Shown: positions 10,335-20,507, counted from the stretch's first letter. The stretch: DNA of 64,000 bases from Lysobacterales bacterium (GCA_026005055.1 BPKI01000001.1:806001-870000), one strand, 5' to 3'. The notes: a model not told the origin generated them from the sequence alone. Made by a program: numbers and translations.

Positions 10335-10625
10335 GTGGACAAGCGCCCTGCAAGTGAATCGGATCCGGCATCCGCGGCGGATGCGACCTCTCGCCATCGA
10401 CTGCGCGAGTCGGTGCGCATCGCCACCGAGCGCTACTTGCGCGCGCTCGGCGAGGAGCCCCCGGGCGATCTCTATCGCTTGCTCCTGGCGGAGGTCGAGC
10501 CCCCCTTGATCGAGGCGGTCTTGCGCCACTACCGCGGCAACCAGACCCGCGCCGCACAGGCGCTCGGCATCTCGCGGGTGACGCTGCGCAAGAAGCTCAA
10601 GCAATTCAACGGCGACGGCCGATGA
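10335..10625 (+). CDS. fis: Fis-family nucleoid-associated regulator
   Basis: A 96-residue Fis protein, a DNA-bending factor. The C-terminal helix-turn-helix reads HYRGNQTRAAQALGISRVTLRKKLKQF, split as the recognition part GNQTRAAQALGISRVTLRKK and its end KLKQF; this is essentially the canonical Fis sequence. GTG 10335 gives a length close to E. coli Fis (98). The stop overlaps the purH ATG by 4 bp, so Fis and purine synthesis are translationally coupled. The 93 bp upstream contain no obvious strong promoter that I can defend. Confidence 0.93.
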   Translation: MDKRPASESDPASAADATSRHRLRESVRIATERYLRALGEEPPGDLYRLLLAEVEPPLIEAVLRHYRGNQTRAAQALGISRVTLRKKLKQFNGDGR

Positions 10626-12172
10626 GCCTCGACCTGATCGCACCGCGCCGTGCCCTGCTCTCGGTGGCCGACAAGGAGGGTCTGCCGGAGCTCGCCCGCG
10701 CCCTCTGTGAGCGGGGTGTGGAGCTGGTCTCGACCGGAGGCACGGCCCGGGTGCTCGCCGAGGCCGGACTGCCGGTGCGCCAGGTGAGCGAGCTCACCGG
10801 CTTTCCCGAAATCCTCGACGGCCGGGTGAAGACCTTGCATCCGGCGATCCATGCCGCTCTGCTCGCCCGCGCCGGGCAGGACGAGGAGGTCCTCACCGCT
10901 CACGGCATCGAGCCCATCGACCTCGTCGTGGCCAATCTCTATCCCTTCGAGCGTTGCATCGCGCGCCCTGGGGTGAGCGAGGCGGAGGCCGTAGAGGAGA
11001 TCGACATCGGCGGGCCGGCGATGCTGAGGGCGGCCGCCAAGAACTTCGAGCGCGTGGCGGTGCTGTGCGATCCGCAGCAGTACCCGCTTCTGCTCGAGAG
11101 CTTGGCCGAATGCGGGGGAACCCGCCTTGCGCTGCGCCGCCGTCTCGCGGAGGCGGTCTTCCGCCGCACCGCCGCCTACGACGCGGCGATCGCCGGCTGG
11201 TTCGGTTCCGACGGAGGAGAGGAATGGCCGGCGCGGCTGATGCTTCTCCTCGAACGGGTGGCCCGCTTGCGCTACGGGGAGAATCCGCACCAAAGCGCGG
11301 CCCTCTATCGCGAGCCCGGGCGCGGGGAGGGGCTTGCGGGTTTACGCCAGGTAGCCGGCATCGAGCCGAGCTACAACAACCTGCTCGACGCCGAATCCGC
11401 CTGGCGGGCCGTGGCGCTCTTTCAGGCCCCGGCCTGCGTCATCGTCAAGCACGCGAGCCCCTGCGGGATCGCGCTCGGCGAGGATCCGCTCGCGGCTTAT
11501 GAGCGGGCCCATGCCGCCGATCCGCTCTCGGCCTATGGCGGCGTGATCGCCTTCAACCGCCCGCTCGACGGGCGGACGATCGAACGCATCCTCGAGCGCC
11601 AGTTCGCGGAGGCGCTGCTCGCCCCCGCTTTCTCGGAGGAGGCGCTCGCGGTCTTGGCGCGAAAACCGAAACTGAGGGCCTTCGCGGTTCCTCCCGATCC
11701 CGTGGGGACTCGAGAGTGGCGCTCGCTGGCTGGATTCTGGCTCGGGCAGCAGGCCGACCCCGGCGGAGCCCCCGGGGAGGCGACGAGGGTGGTCACGAAG
11801 CGCGAACCCGAAGCCGCGGAATGGGAAGATCTTCGCTTCGCCTGGTGCTGCGTGCAGCCGGTGCGCTCCAATGCCATCGTCATCGCCCGCGATGGGCAGA
11901 CGCTGGGCATCGGCGGTGGACAGCCGAGCCGGGTGTGGAGCGTGCGCATTGCCATCATGAAGGCACGCGAGGCCGGTTTCGATCTTCAGGGCGCGGTGAT
12001 GGCCTCCGATGCCTTCCTGCCTTTCCGCGACGGTCTGGAGGAGGCGGCGCAGGTCGGCGTCCGGGCGGTGATTCAGCCCGGAGGCTCGGTGCGCGATGCC
12101 GAGCTCATCGCGGCCGCGGACGCGCACGGGATGGCGATGGTCTTCACCGGAAGGCGTCATTTCCGGCACTGA
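10622..12172 (+). CDS. purH: bifunctional AICAR formyltransferase / IMP cyclohydrolase
   Basis: A 516-residue enzyme for the last two steps of IMP synthesis. The N-terminal cyclohydrolase domain shows RALLSVADKEGL, LVSTGGTARVL, GFPEILDGRVKTLHP and VVANLYPFE. The transformylase domain shows RYGENPHQSAALY, VKHASPCGIALG and the C-terminal GGSVRD and GMAMVFTGRRHFRH. The length is normal. It is coupled to fis by an ATGA overlap and is 11 bp from purD. Confidence 0.97.
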   Translation: MSLDLIAPRRALLSVADKEGLPELARALCERGVELVSTGGTARVLAEAGLPVRQVSELTGFPEILDGRVKTLHPAIHAALLARAGQDEEVLTAHGIEPIDLVVANLYPFERCIARPGVSEAEAVEEIDIGGPAMLRAAAKNFERVAVLCDPQQYPLLLESLAECGGTRLALRRRLAEAVFRRTAAYDAAIAGWFGSDGGEEWPARLMLLLERVARLRYGENPHQSAALYREPGRGEGLAGLRQVAGIEPSYNNLLDAESAWRAVALFQAPACVIVKHASPCGIALGEDPLAAYERAHAADPLSAYGGVIAFNRPLDGRTIERILERQFAEALLAPAFSEEALAVLARKPKLRAFAVPPDPVGTREWRSLAGFWLGQQADPGGAPGEATRVVTKREPEAAEWEDLRFAWCCVQPVRSNAIVIARDGQTLGIGGGQPSRVWSVRIAIMKAREAGFDLQGAVMASDAFLPFRDGLEEAAQVGVRAVIQPGGSVRDAELIAAADAHGMAMVFTGRRHFRH

Positions 12173-12183
12173 GACGAACGGTG

Positions 12184-13515
12184 ATGAATGCAGCTGATGC
12201 ACTAAAGGTGCTCGTGATCGGCGGCGGCGGCCGCGAGCACGCCATCGCCTGGAAGCTCGCCGCCAGCCCCCGCGTGGCCGAGGTGTTCTTGGCTCCGGGC
12301 AATGCGGGCACCGCCTCGGAACCCAAGTGCCGAAACCTCCCGATCGCGGCCGAGGATCTGGATGCGCTTCTCGATTTCGCGGAGGAGCAGGATGTGGATC
12401 TCACCGTGGTCGGCCCCGAGGCGCCGCTCGCGCTCGGCATCGCCGACATGTTCGAGGCCGCGGGCCGGCGCATCGTCGGACCGCGCCGGCGCGCGGCGGA
12501 AATCGAAAGCTCCAAGGTCTATGCCAAGACCTTCATGGAGCGGCACCGCATCCCCACGGCGCGCTTCGAGATCGCCTCGAGCGAGGAGCGGGCGCTGTCG
12601 GTGCTGGCCGCCTGGCAAGGCGCTCCGATCGTGATCAAGGCCGATGGTCTGGCCGCGGGCAAGGGGGTGATCATCGCCCACGATCGCGCCGAGGCCGAGA
12701 TGGCGGTGCGACACCTGTTCGGCGGGGGGCTCGGCGTGCCGGTGCAGCGCGTGGTGATCGAAGAGTTCCTCGAAGGGGAGGAGGCCAGCGTGATCGTCCT
12801 CGCTGCCGAGGAGCGGTTTCTCGTGCTGCCGAGCAGCCAGGATCACAAGCGGCGCGACGAGGCCGATCACGGCCCCAACACCGGCGGGATGGGGGCTTAC
12901 TCGCCAGCGCCGGTGATCACGCCCGAAATCGAGGCCAAGATCCGCGAGCGGATCATCGCCCCGACCCTCGCGGGGTTGAACGCGGGCCGTCGTCGCTTCC
13001 GCGGGTTTCTCTACGCCGGGCTGATGATCACCCCAAGTGGCGAGCCCTACGTGCTCGAGTTCAACGCAAGACTCGGCGATCCCGAGGCGCAGGCGCTGAT
13101 GCTGCGTTTGAAGAGCGATCTCGCCGAGGCGCTGCTCGCGCTTTGCGACGATCGACTGGAGGGGCTCGAGCTGGCCTGGGACGAGCGGGCGAGCGTGGCC
13201 GTCGTCCTCGCCGCCCAAGGGTATCCTGGCACGCCGCGCAAGGGCGATGCGATCGAGGGCCTCGAAGGCGTCGAAGAGGAAGGTCTCAAGATTTTCCATG
13301 CCGGTACGATCCGCAGCGAGGACGGGCGGGTGCTCAGCAATGGCGGCCGCATCCTGAGCGTGGCTGCGCTTGGCGAGAACATCACCGCGGCGCGCGAGCG
13401 CGCTTACCGGCGGCTTGCCCAGATCCGCTGCGAGGGCGCCTTCTATCGCCGCGACATCGGCTGGCGCGCGCTCGTGCGCGAGACCGCCGTGCCGTTGGCC
13501 GGGAGCGCCGAGTGA
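12184..13515 (+). CDS. purD: phosphoribosylamine-glycine ligase
   Basis: A 443-residue ATP-grasp enzyme making glycinamide ribonucleotide in purine synthesis. Motifs: VLVIGGGGREHAIAWKL at the N terminus, VVGPEAPLALGI, the ATP-grasp stretch IVIKADGLAAGKGVIIA, SSQDHKRRDEADHGPNTGGM and EFNARLGDPEAQ. ATG 12184 is preceded directly by an in-frame GTG (12181) that could also serve. The stop overlaps the GTG of the downstream lipoprotein gene. Confidence 0.97.
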   Translation: MNAADALKVLVIGGGGREHAIAWKLAASPRVAEVFLAPGNAGTASEPKCRNLPIAAEDLDALLDFAEEQDVDLTVVGPEAPLALGIADMFEAAGRRIVGPRRRAAEIESSKVYAKTFMERHRIPTARFEIASSEERALSVLAAWQGAPIVIKADGLAAGKGVIIAHDRAEAEMAVRHLFGGGLGVPVQRVVIEEFLEGEEASVIVLAAEERFLVLPSSQDHKRRDEADHGPNTGGMGAYSPAPVITPEIEAKIRERIIAPTLAGLNAGRRRFRGFLYAGLMITPSGEPYVLEFNARLGDPEAQALMLRLKSDLAEALLALCDDRLEGLELAWDERASVAVVLAAQGYPGTPRKGDAIEGLEGVEEEGLKIFHAGTIRSEDGRVLSNGGRILSVAALGENITAARERAYRRLAQIRCEGAFYRRDIGWRALVRETAVPLAGSAE

Positions 13516-14294
13516 GGGCGGTGCTCATCGCGCTCGCGGCGCTCGGCGTGGCGGCCTGCGCGGCCCGGCCGCCATCGGTCGCCCCCGAGCCCGTTCCCTA
13601 TGAAATCCTCCGTCACCAAGAGGAGCACAAGCTCGGCGACGGCGTCGAGCGCATCCTCATCGACAATCCCTACGGCGAGATCCAGGTGCGGCAGACGCGA
13701 GCCGCCGCCATCGCGATGAGCGCCGTCGAGCAGCGGATCGGCAAGAAGCCGCGCGCGGCGCGGATCGAGTGGTTCCAGGAGGGCAAGCAGCAAGGGCTGC
13801 GCATCCGCTATCCCGGCCTCGACCCGCGGCGGCCTGCGGATCCGCGGCGAGGACGGGTCGATCTCGTCGTCTTCGTACCCGCAGGACCGAAGCTCGAGCT
13901 AATCGGCGGCTTCGGGGACATCGTGGTGCGACGCGTGGCCAACGAGGTGCTGGCGATGAGCGAGAGCGGACGGATCACCATCGCCGCGCGCGGGGGGATT
14001 AGGGCACGCTCGAAGCGGGGGGCGATTCGCATCTTCCCGATGGAGGTTCGCGCCGAGGCCCGCTACGAGATCATCACCGGCGGCGAGATTTACGCCGAAC
14101 TTCCGGTCTATGCGCCGCTTGCGCTCGAGGTCGAGGCGCGTTCGGCGCCGATCTTCGCCGATCTTTCCTTTTCCGAGCGGCAGCGTGCGGGGCGGGGCGA
14201 GCGGGCCACGCTGCGTTTGGGAAGCGGCGAGGTATCGTTCCGGCTGCGCGGAAGCAAGGTGGCGCTCGTCCCGGTGCAGGCGGCGGTGCCGTGA
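13512..14294 (+). CDS. putative lipoprotein with DUF4097-like beta repeats
   Basis: A 260-residue exported protein. The N terminus VRAVLIALAALGVAACAARPP contains a lipobox-like VAAC at about residue 16, predicting a lipid-anchored protein. The rest is beta-rich with IDNPYGEIQVRQT, GGFGDIVVRRVANEV and ARGGIRARSKRGAIRI. This short alternating pattern recalls DUF4097 adhesin-like beta-helices. GTG 13512 overlaps the purD stop, so it sits at the end of the purine operon. No catalytic residues are evident and its function is unknown. Confidence 0.6.
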   Translation: MRAVLIALAALGVAACAARPPSVAPEPVPYEILRHQEEHKLGDGVERILIDNPYGEIQVRQTRAAAIAMSAVEQRIGKKPRAARIEWFQEGKQQGLRIRYPGLDPRRPADPRRGRVDLVVFVPAGPKLELIGGFGDIVVRRVANEVLAMSESGRITIAARGGIRARSKRGAIRIFPMEVRAEARYEIITGGEIYAELPVYAPLALEVEARSAPIFADLSFSERQRAGRGERATLRLGSGEVSFRLRGSKVALVPVQAAVP

Positions 14295-14379
14295 TGCCGC
14301 GATGCAGCATGCGCGAAGGCGCAGGCATGACATAACATCATTCGATCACGTTTCTTGAACTCGTGCTCGGGGAATCCAA

Positions 14380-17316
14380 ATGTTCAAAAGCGCTTCGCGG
14401 GGCGCGAAAGTTGTCGCGGCCTTGAGTGTTCTGTTTTCGTTCTCCATCGCGGCGAGCGAGACGGAGGATCCGAAATCGGTCGCCCTCAGCACGGAGACCT
14501 GGGGCATCGCCTACCCGAGGCTCGTCACCTTCGAGATCCGCAACGACACCGGGCCGCTGTGGCAGCCGGGCGATCCGATCCGCGAGATCCCGCGCCAGCA
14601 CTGGAACGATCCAACGCTGTTCAAGCCGGTGCCGCCGCCGGTCAATGCGCCGCGGCCGGATTGGCTTGCAGAGTTGCAGCAAAGCTTCGACCGGATGGCC
14701 GGCCGGGCGCCCAGCAACTTCACCACCCCGATCCGGAACTACGAAGGTCCGCCGGGCACGACCTTTCCGCCGGATCCCACCCTCGATGTCGGGCCCAACC
14801 ACGTGGTGGTGGCGATCAATGCCTCCGGCGGCAGCCGGATCGTGATCTACGACAAGGCGGGCACCCAGCTCGCGAGCTTCGTGCTCGCCCCCACCCTCAG
14901 CGGCCCGAGCCCCTGCAACCAAGGCTTGGGTGACCCCATCGTCATTTACGATCAGCTCGCCGATCGCTGGTTGCTCACCGAGTTCTCGCCGCAGTCGGGC
15001 CGGGCGCTTTGCATCTATGTGAGCCCGGGTAACGACCCCACGGTCGCGACCTGGTACGAATACGCCTTCGTCATGCCCACCTTCCCCGACTACCCGAAGT
15101 ACGGGGTGTGGTCGGATGCCTACTACGTCGCCGCCAACGAAAACACCAACCCGAACCGGCCGGTGTATGCCCTCGAGCGGCAGCAGATGCTCGCCGGCAA
15201 CCCGGCCCGCTTCGTGCGCTTGCTCCTGCCCAAGCGCGCCGGCTTCGGCTTCGACCTCTTGACCCCGGTGCATTTGCTCGGCGACCAGCCGCCGCCTGCG
15301 GGCGCACCCGGGATCTTCATGCGCCATTTCGACGACGAGGCGCATGCCCCCAGCAGCAATAACCCCGCCCAGGACTTTTTGCAGCTGTGGCAGCTCACCA
15401 TGGATTGGTCGCAGACGCCCAATCCCGGCGCGAACCTGAGCTCGATGGTGAGCATCCCGATCACCGAGTTCAACTCGAGCATGAACGGGCTGACCGCCTT
15501 CAACGCTTTCCCGCAGCCGAGCGGCCAGCGCCTCGACCCGCTGCGGGAGCCGATCATGAACCAGCTCGTTTACCGCAACTTCGGCACGCATGAATCCATC
15601 TTCGGCAACTTCGTGACCAATCTGCTCTCCGACGTGCCGCAGGGCACGGTGCATGGGGCGATCCGCTGGTTCGAGCTCAGGCGCACGGGCGGGCCGAGCA
15701 ACCCGTGGCAGCTTCACATGGAGGGCACCTACGCCCCGACCGATCCGGGCGGGGTCATCCACCGCTGGATGGGCGCGAGCGCCATCGACCGCGTGGGCAA
15801 CGCCGCGCTCGCCTTCTCCGTCACCCGAGAGACCCCGCCCGTGCACCCCGGCCTTCGCTACGTGGGGCGGCTTGAGAGCGATCCGGCCGGCGTCATGAGC
15901 ACCGCGGAAACCGAGATCGTGGCCGGCACGCGGAGCAAAGCGAATGAGCGCTGGGGCGACTATTTCCACATGGCCGTGGATCCCGCCGATGACTGCACCT
16001 TTTGGTTCTTCGGCGAGTACATGGGCCCTGGAAGCTCGGCGAGCAACACCCGGGTCGCGAGCTTCGCCCACGACGCCTGCTTCGATCCGAGCTTCTCGCT
16101 CTCGCTGCCGCAGACCAACATCACCGTCTGCGCGGCCAATCCGCCGGTCACCCTGCCCACCCAGACCCTGACCGTGGGCAGCATCAACGGCTACACGACG
16201 CCGGTGAACCTCGGCTTCAATCCGGCGCCGCCCGTGGGTTTCACGGTGAACCTGAGCCCGACCACCGTCACCCCGCCCGGCACCGCCAGCTACGACGTGA
16301 CCATCGGTGCCGGCGTCAGCGCCGGTTTGAACACGGTGGTGATCGAGGGCGTCTCGGGCACGATCACCAAGACCCGAAGCGTCGATTACCAGGTCTTCAC
16401 CCAGATTCCGCCGGCGACCACCCTCGTCTCACCGGCCGACAACGCCACCGGCCAGCCGGTGCAGCCGACCCTGTCGTGGAATGCCGCCACCCAGGCGCAG
16501 AGCTATGTGGTCGAGGTGGCCACGGATGCGGCCTTCAGCACCATCGTCTGGAGCGGGACTGCGAATAACGCGACCAGCATCCAGGTGGGCATCCCGCTCA
16601 ATACCTCGACCTGGTACTGGTGGCGGGTGCGTCCGGCCAACGTCTGCGGCACGGGCGCGAACTCCCCTGCCTTCCGTTTCCGCACCCAGGTCGCGCCTGG
16701 CGATTGCGACGCCGATCTCGGGCTGTCGCCGGTCAACATCTTCCAGGAGAACTTCACCGGCGGCCCTGGCGGCTTCACGACCGACACGCCGAGCGGCACG
16801 CCCTGGACCCTTTCCACCGCGCGGCCGAGTCCGCTTTCGGGCGGAAACGCTTTCTTCGCCCCGAGCCAGGCCACGGTTTCGGACAAGCGGCTGGTCTCGC
16901 CGGCGATCAGCCTGCCGGTGGGCCAGAATCCGCTCACGCTCAAGTACCAGAATTGGCGGCACCTCGAGCAGAACGGCGCATCCGGCTGCTACGACGGCGC
17001 GATTCTCGAGCTCGCGGTCGGAAGTGGCCCCTTCACCCAGCTCACCGGCGCCGCCCTGCTCAACGATCCTTATCGCGGACCGGTTTCCACCTCCTACAGC
17101 AATCCGATCGGCGGCCAGCCGGCGTGGTGCGATGATCCTGCCCGAAACTACGCCGATACCCTGGTCGATCTCACACCCTACGCCGGCCAGACGGTGCGTC
17201 TGCGCTGGCGGCTGGCCACGGATAGCTCGGTGACCCGAGAGGGCTGGTACGTGGATGACATCCGCATCCAGGGCTGTAGCGCGACGATCTTCAGCAACGG
17301 CTTCGAGGGGCCCTGA
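14380..17316 (+). CDS. large secreted multidomain protein (Fn3 plus anchor-type beta domain)
   Basis: A 978-residue secreted protein with an N-terminal signal (VVAALSVLFSFSIAAS). Residues about 120-560 form a Trp/Tyr-rich region of propeller-like character (TFPPDPTLDVGPNHVVVAIN, WLLTEFSPQSG, RWGDYFHMAVDPADDCTFWF). An Ig-like segment follows at about 570-670, then an Fn3-like segment at 677-772 (TLSWNAATQAQSYVVEVATD, WWRVRPANVCG). The C-terminal domain at about 785-965 resembles choice-of-anchor J domains. The protein ends IFSNGFEGP, a short tail I associate with secreted proteins of Xanthomonadales-like bacteria and suspect to be a sorting signal. A strong terminator follows. No protease or glycosidase motif is visible. 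Confidence 0.7.
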   Translation: MFKSASRGAKVVAALSVLFSFSIAASETEDPKSVALSTETWGIAYPRLVTFEIRNDTGPLWQPGDPIREIPRQHWNDPTLFKPVPPPVNAPRPDWLAELQQSFDRMAGRAPSNFTTPIRNYEGPPGTTFPPDPTLDVGPNHVVVAINASGGSRIVIYDKAGTQLASFVLAPTLSGPSPCNQGLGDPIVIYDQLADRWLLTEFSPQSGRALCIYVSPGNDPTVATWYEYAFVMPTFPDYPKYGVWSDAYYVAANENTNPNRPVYALERQQMLAGNPARFVRLLLPKRAGFGFDLLTPVHLLGDQPPPAGAPGIFMRHFDDEAHAPSSNNPAQDFLQLWQLTMDWSQTPNPGANLSSMVSIPITEFNSSMNGLTAFNAFPQPSGQRLDPLREPIMNQLVYRNFGTHESIFGNFVTNLLSDVPQGTVHGAIRWFELRRTGGPSNPWQLHMEGTYAPTDPGGVIHRWMGASAIDRVGNAALAFSVTRETPPVHPGLRYVGRLESDPAGVMSTAETEIVAGTRSKANERWGDYFHMAVDPADDCTFWFFGEYMGPGSSASNTRVASFAHDACFDPSFSLSLPQTNITVCAANPPVTLPTQTLTVGSINGYTTPVNLGFNPAPPVGFTVNLSPTTVTPPGTASYDVTIGAGVSAGLNTVVIEGVSGTITKTRSVDYQVFTQIPPATTLVSPADNATGQPVQPTLSWNAATQAQSYVVEVATDAAFSTIVWSGTANNATSIQVGIPLNTSTWYWWRVRPANVCGTGANSPAFRFRTQVAPGDCDADLGLSPVNIFQENFTGGPGGFTTDTPSGTPWTLSTARPSPLSGGNAFFAPSQATVSDKRLVSPAISLPVGQNPLTLKYQNWRHLEQNGASGCYDGAILELAVGSGPFTQLTGAALLNDPYRGPVSTSYSNPIGGQPAWCDDPARNYADTLVDLTPYAGQTVRLRWRLATDSSVTREGWYVDDIRIQGCSATIFSNGFEGP

Positions 17317-17340
17317 GGGTGCAAGCCGCGCGCACGATGC

Positions 17341-17370
17341 GAGGGGCGCTTCGGGCGCCCCTCGTTTTTT
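17341..17370 (+). terminator. rho-independent terminator of the secreted-protein gene
   Basis: A perfect 9-bp stem GAGGGGCGC / GCGCCCCTC (extended to 10 bp by the flanking C and G) surrounds a TTCGG loop and is followed at once by six T residues. It begins 24 bp after the stop codon at 17316. Read on the minus strand it lacks a T tract, so it serves the plus-strand gene and insulates it from the convergent ABC exporter. Confidence 0.93.
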
Positions 17371-17389
17371 CCAGGGTGCACAGCCCGTC

Positions 17390-18106
17390 TCAGGGCGCCG
17401 GATGGTGCGGCGCGGCGCTGCGATCGGCGAGGATCCATCCGTCCACGAGCTCGATGATCCGGTCGGTGCGGGCGGCGAGCCTGGGATCGTGCGTCACCAC
17501 GAGCACGGTGAGGCCGCGCTCCTCGTTGAAGCGGCGAAACAGGGCGAATACCTGATCGGCGGTTTGGGTATCGAGGTTGCCGGTGGGCTCATCGGCGAGC
17601 AGCAGCACCGGCCGGTGAAACAACGCGCGGGCGATCGCCACCCGCTGCTGCTGCCCTCCCGAAAGCTCGGCGGGCTTGCGCCGCCATTGCTCGGGCTTGA
17701 GCCCGACGGAAGCGAGCAGGGCCTCGGCCTCGACGCGAAGCGTCGGCGTCAGGCGCCCCCCGTTACGGGCGAGGCTCGGCAGCAGCACGTTCTCGAGGGC
17801 GCTGAAGGCGGCGAGGAGGTGATGGAACTGGAACACGAAGCCGAGCGCCTCGCCGCGAAGCCGCGTGCGCTCGGCCTCCTCCATCTCGCTCGTCGGCCGC
17901 TCGAGCAGGAACACTTCGCCGGCGCTTGGCCGATCGAGCAGCCCGAGCAGGTTGAGGAGGGTGCTCTTGCCCGAGCCGGAAGGCCCGATCAGCGCGGCGA
18001 ACTCCCCGCGCGCGAGGGTGAGATCGATACCATGCAGCACCTCCTGAGCCACCGCGCCCTGGCCGTAGGTCTTGCGTACGCCCTGAAGCCGAATGACCGC
18101 GCTCAT
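17390..18106 (-). CDS. ABC transporter ATP-binding protein, MacB/LolD type
   Basis: A 238-residue ATPase. Walker A is GPSGSGKST, the signature is [15 protein letters not shown], Walker B is [12 protein letters not shown], and the switch His lies in VVTHD. The spacing and the GNLD ending are typical of MacB/LolD/FtsE-like exporters that pair with one FtsX-type permease. ATG 18106 overlaps the permease stop by 4 bp. With the two upstream genes it forms a complete adaptor-permease-ATPase operon read right to left. The substrate is unknown. Confidence 0.92.
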   Translation of the reverse strand: MSAVIRLQGVRKTYGQGAVAQEVLHGIDLTLARGEFAALIGPSGSGKSTLLNLLGLLDRPSAGEVFLLERPTSEMEEAERTRLRGEALGFVFQFHHLLAAFSALENVLLPSLARNGGRLTPTLRVEAEALLASVGLKPEQWRRKPAELSGGQQQRVAIARALFHRPVLLLADEPTGNLDTQTADQVFALFRRFNEERGLTVLVVTHDPRLAARTDRIIELVDGWILADRSAAPHHPAP

Positions 18107-19320
18107 GCGCGAAGCGCCTCCACCGGATCGAGCCGGGCGGCGCGCCGCGCCGGAAAGGCGGCGGCGAGCATCCCCACCAGCGTGGCGAGGAGGATGGCGG
18201 CAAGGAAAAGCTCGGTTGAAACATAAAGCTCGAAAGCCCCGCGCGCCGAGCGGTTCATCCCCGCACCTTGCCAGAGGGCGATCAAGGCGCCGGCCAATGC
18301 CGAGCCGAGCAGCGAACCCAAAAGCCCCACGAGTGCCCCCATCAGCAGGAACACCCGCCGCACTTGGGCGCGGCTCACCCCCACCGCGCGCAGGATGCCG
18401 ATCTCGCGCGTCTTCTGCACCACGCTCACGGCGAGCACGCTCGCGATCCCGAAGGCCGCGGAGATGGCGACGAAAAAGGAGATCAGCCGGGTGGAGCTCG
18501 ATTGGGCGGCGAGGGCATCGAGCAGGTTGCGGTTGGTCTGCATCCACGATTCGGCCTGCACCCCGAGCGCCGCCTGAAGCCGACGGGCGATCCGCTCGGC
18601 GGCGAAAATCTCCTGCACCTTGAGATCGATGCCGGTGATGCCGGCGGGCAGATCGAGCAGGCTTTGCGCCGGCTTCAGGCCGAGGTACACGAGACGCTGG
18701 TCGAGATCGCGCACCCCGAGCTCGAAGATGCCGGCCACGGTCACCGTGCGCGCGCGCTCGCCGCTCGTTTCCAGGCGCAAACGTTCGCCCGGCTTGGCCC
18801 CGAGATCGGCAGCGAGCAGGCTGCCGATCAGCACCTGATCGCCGCTGAGATCGAAGCGACCGGCTTGCAGCTTTTCGTGGGTGGGCACGATGCGAAGGTA
18901 GCTCTCCGGCTCGATCCCGAGCAGCGCCACCGCCCGGCTCGCCGCCCCGCGCCGCGCGAGCGCCGGACCCGACACGATCGGCGCAGCGGCGAGAATATCG
19001 CGGTCTTGGCGTAGCGCCGCCAGCAGCGCCGGCCAGTTGCCGATGCTACGAAGCCGCTGCGCTCGCTGCTCGATGGCGATGGCCTCGGCCTCGCCGGCGG
19101 CAAGGGCGCGAAGCGCCCGCTCTTCGGGCGGGACGATCTTGATGTGCGCCTGAGTGCCGAGGGTGCGCTCGATGATGCTCGCCTGAAGGCCGGCGATGAG
19201 CGCGGTGACGAAGACGATCACCGCCACGCCCACGGCGATGCCCGCGAGGATCAGCCAAGTCTGAACGCGGCCCTCGCGAAGCAGCCTGAGCGCGAGCAGA
19301 GCCTCGAAACGAAGCGGCAT
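18103..19320 (-). CDS. ABC transporter permease, MacB/FtsX type
   Basis: A 405-residue permease with an N-terminal membrane helix ([20 protein letters not shown]), a periplasmic domain of about 220 residues, and three C-terminal helices ([58 protein letters not shown]). [19 protein letters not shown] is the classical FtsX coupling-helix region. The length and topology fit LolC/MacB-type mechanotransmission exporters. It overlaps the adaptor stop and the ATPase start. Confidence 0.9.
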   Translation of the reverse strand: MPLRFEALLALRLLREGRVQTWLILAGIAVGVAVIVFVTALIAGLQASIIERTLGTQAHIKIVPPEERALRALAAGEAEAIAIEQRAQRLRSIGNWPALLAALRQDRDILAAAPIVSGPALARRGAASRAVALLGIEPESYLRIVPTHEKLQAGRFDLSGDQVLIGSLLAADLGAKPGERLRLETSGERARTVTVAGIFELGVRDLDQRLVYLGLKPAQSLLDLPAGITGIDLKVQEIFAAERIARRLQAALGVQAESWMQTNRNLLDALAAQSSSTRLISFFVAISAAFGIASVLAVSVVQKTREIGILRAVGVSRAQVRRVFLLMGALVGLLGSLLGSALAGALIALWQGAGMNRSARGAFELYVSTELFLAAILLATLVGMLAAAFPARRAARLDPVEALRA

Positions 19321-20471
19321 CAGCGCCCCTCGCGCAGCCGCACCCGTTGCCCGGGCGGCGGCGCCTCGGCATAGACGAGCACGCGCTCGCCGGAGCTCAG
19401 CGGGCCTGCGATCGCGCTGCGCTCGAGACCGCGTGCCAAGACCTCGACCGTAAGCTCCTCCACTCGCCCCTCGCGCACCACGCGGATTCGCCGTCCATCA
19501 GGCCCGCCCAAGGCCTCGTTGGGCACCACCAGCGCTTGCTCCAAGCGCGCCGTCTCCACCTCCACGGAGACGGTCATGTCTTGGCGCAGCGCCGCCGGCG
19601 GATCGAGCAGGCGAAAGCGGAGCTCGATCGCGCCCGTGGTCGGATCCACGGCTGGGGCGATGAAGCTGAGCACCGCCTCGGCGCGAAGCTCAGGCAGCGC
19701 ATCGGGCACCACCCAGGCCGGCTGAGCGAGCGAAAGCCTCGCCAGTTGCCGCTCCTCCGCTTGGCAGATCGCCTCCACCGGCCCATCGGCCGCGATCTCG
19801 AGGAGCGCCCGCCCCGGCTGGGCCACATCCCCAGGCTCGATGAAGCGCCGCAATACAGTGCCCGCGACCTGGCTACGCACGAGATAGCGCTCGCGCTCGG
19901 CCCTGAGCGTCTCGAGCCGAGCGCGCAGCAGGCGCTCTTCCGGGCCATCGGGGGCATAAGCGCGGGCGAGCGTCGCCAACCGCCGCTCCTGCGCTTGCGC
20001 GACCGCGAGCGCCTCCTCGGCGCGTTCGCTTTCGCTTTCCGGGATCAGCCCCCCGCGGGCGAGCTCTCGCGCCCGACGCGCGTCGCGCTCGGCCTGCCGC
20101 CTCCGCGCCACGGCCTCGCTCAGGCTCGCCTCCGTCTCCGGCCGCAGGCGCTCGCGCAGTTGCAGAAGCTGCGCCTCGACTTCCTCCATCCTGGCGCGAA
20201 GCGGCGCATCATCGAGCACGAGAAGCACCTGCCCGGGTTCCACCCGGTCCCCCTCGCTGACCCGCCGCTCCCTCACCGTGGCCAAGACTTCCGAGGCCAC
20301 CAACACCCGCGAGGGCGTTGCGATCCGCCCCGACACCACCACCGTCGCGACGAAGGGCTGCGCCTGCACCGGAAAACCTTGCACCGCGGGCGGCGAGAGG
20401 AGCGAACGGAGAAGCAAGGGGAGGGCGATCAGCAGGACGATCCCGCCGAACAAGAGACGGCTTCTGCGCAT
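19320..20471 (-). CDS. periplasmic adaptor (HlyD/MacA-like) of the ABC exporter
   Basis: A 383-residue membrane-fusion protein: an N-terminal anchor (LLFGGIVLLIALPLLLRSL), a first lipoyl-like half (GRIATPSRVLVASEVLATVR, GDRVEPGQVLLVLDD), a long coiled-coil hairpin at about residues 80-190 rich in Glu/Arg/Ala, then the second lipoyl half (VAGTVLRRFIEPGDVAQPG) and beta-barrel. This is the MacA architecture and bridges the inner-membrane transporter to an outer-membrane channel, which is not encoded nearby. The stop shares bases with the permease ATG. Confidence 0.88.
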   Translation of the reverse strand: MRRSRLLFGGIVLLIALPLLLRSLLSPPAVQGFPVQAQPFVATVVVSGRIATPSRVLVASEVLATVRERRVSEGDRVEPGQVLLVLDDAPLRARMEEVEAQLLQLRERLRPETEASLSEAVARRRQAERDARRARELARGGLIPESESERAEEALAVAQAQERRLATLARAYAPDGPEERLLRARLETLRAERERYLVRSQVAGTVLRRFIEPGDVAQPGRALLEIAADGPVEAICQAEERQLARLSLAQPAWVVPDALPELRAEAVLSFIAPAVDPTTGAIELRFRLLDPPAALRQDMTVSVEVETARLEQALVVPNEALGGPDGRRIRVVREGRVEELTVEVLARGLERSAIAGPLSSGERVLVYAEAPPPGQRVRLREGR

Positions 20472-20507
20472 GAAGGCTCACCATGAACTCATGTTGATTG
20501 TCGCAAG

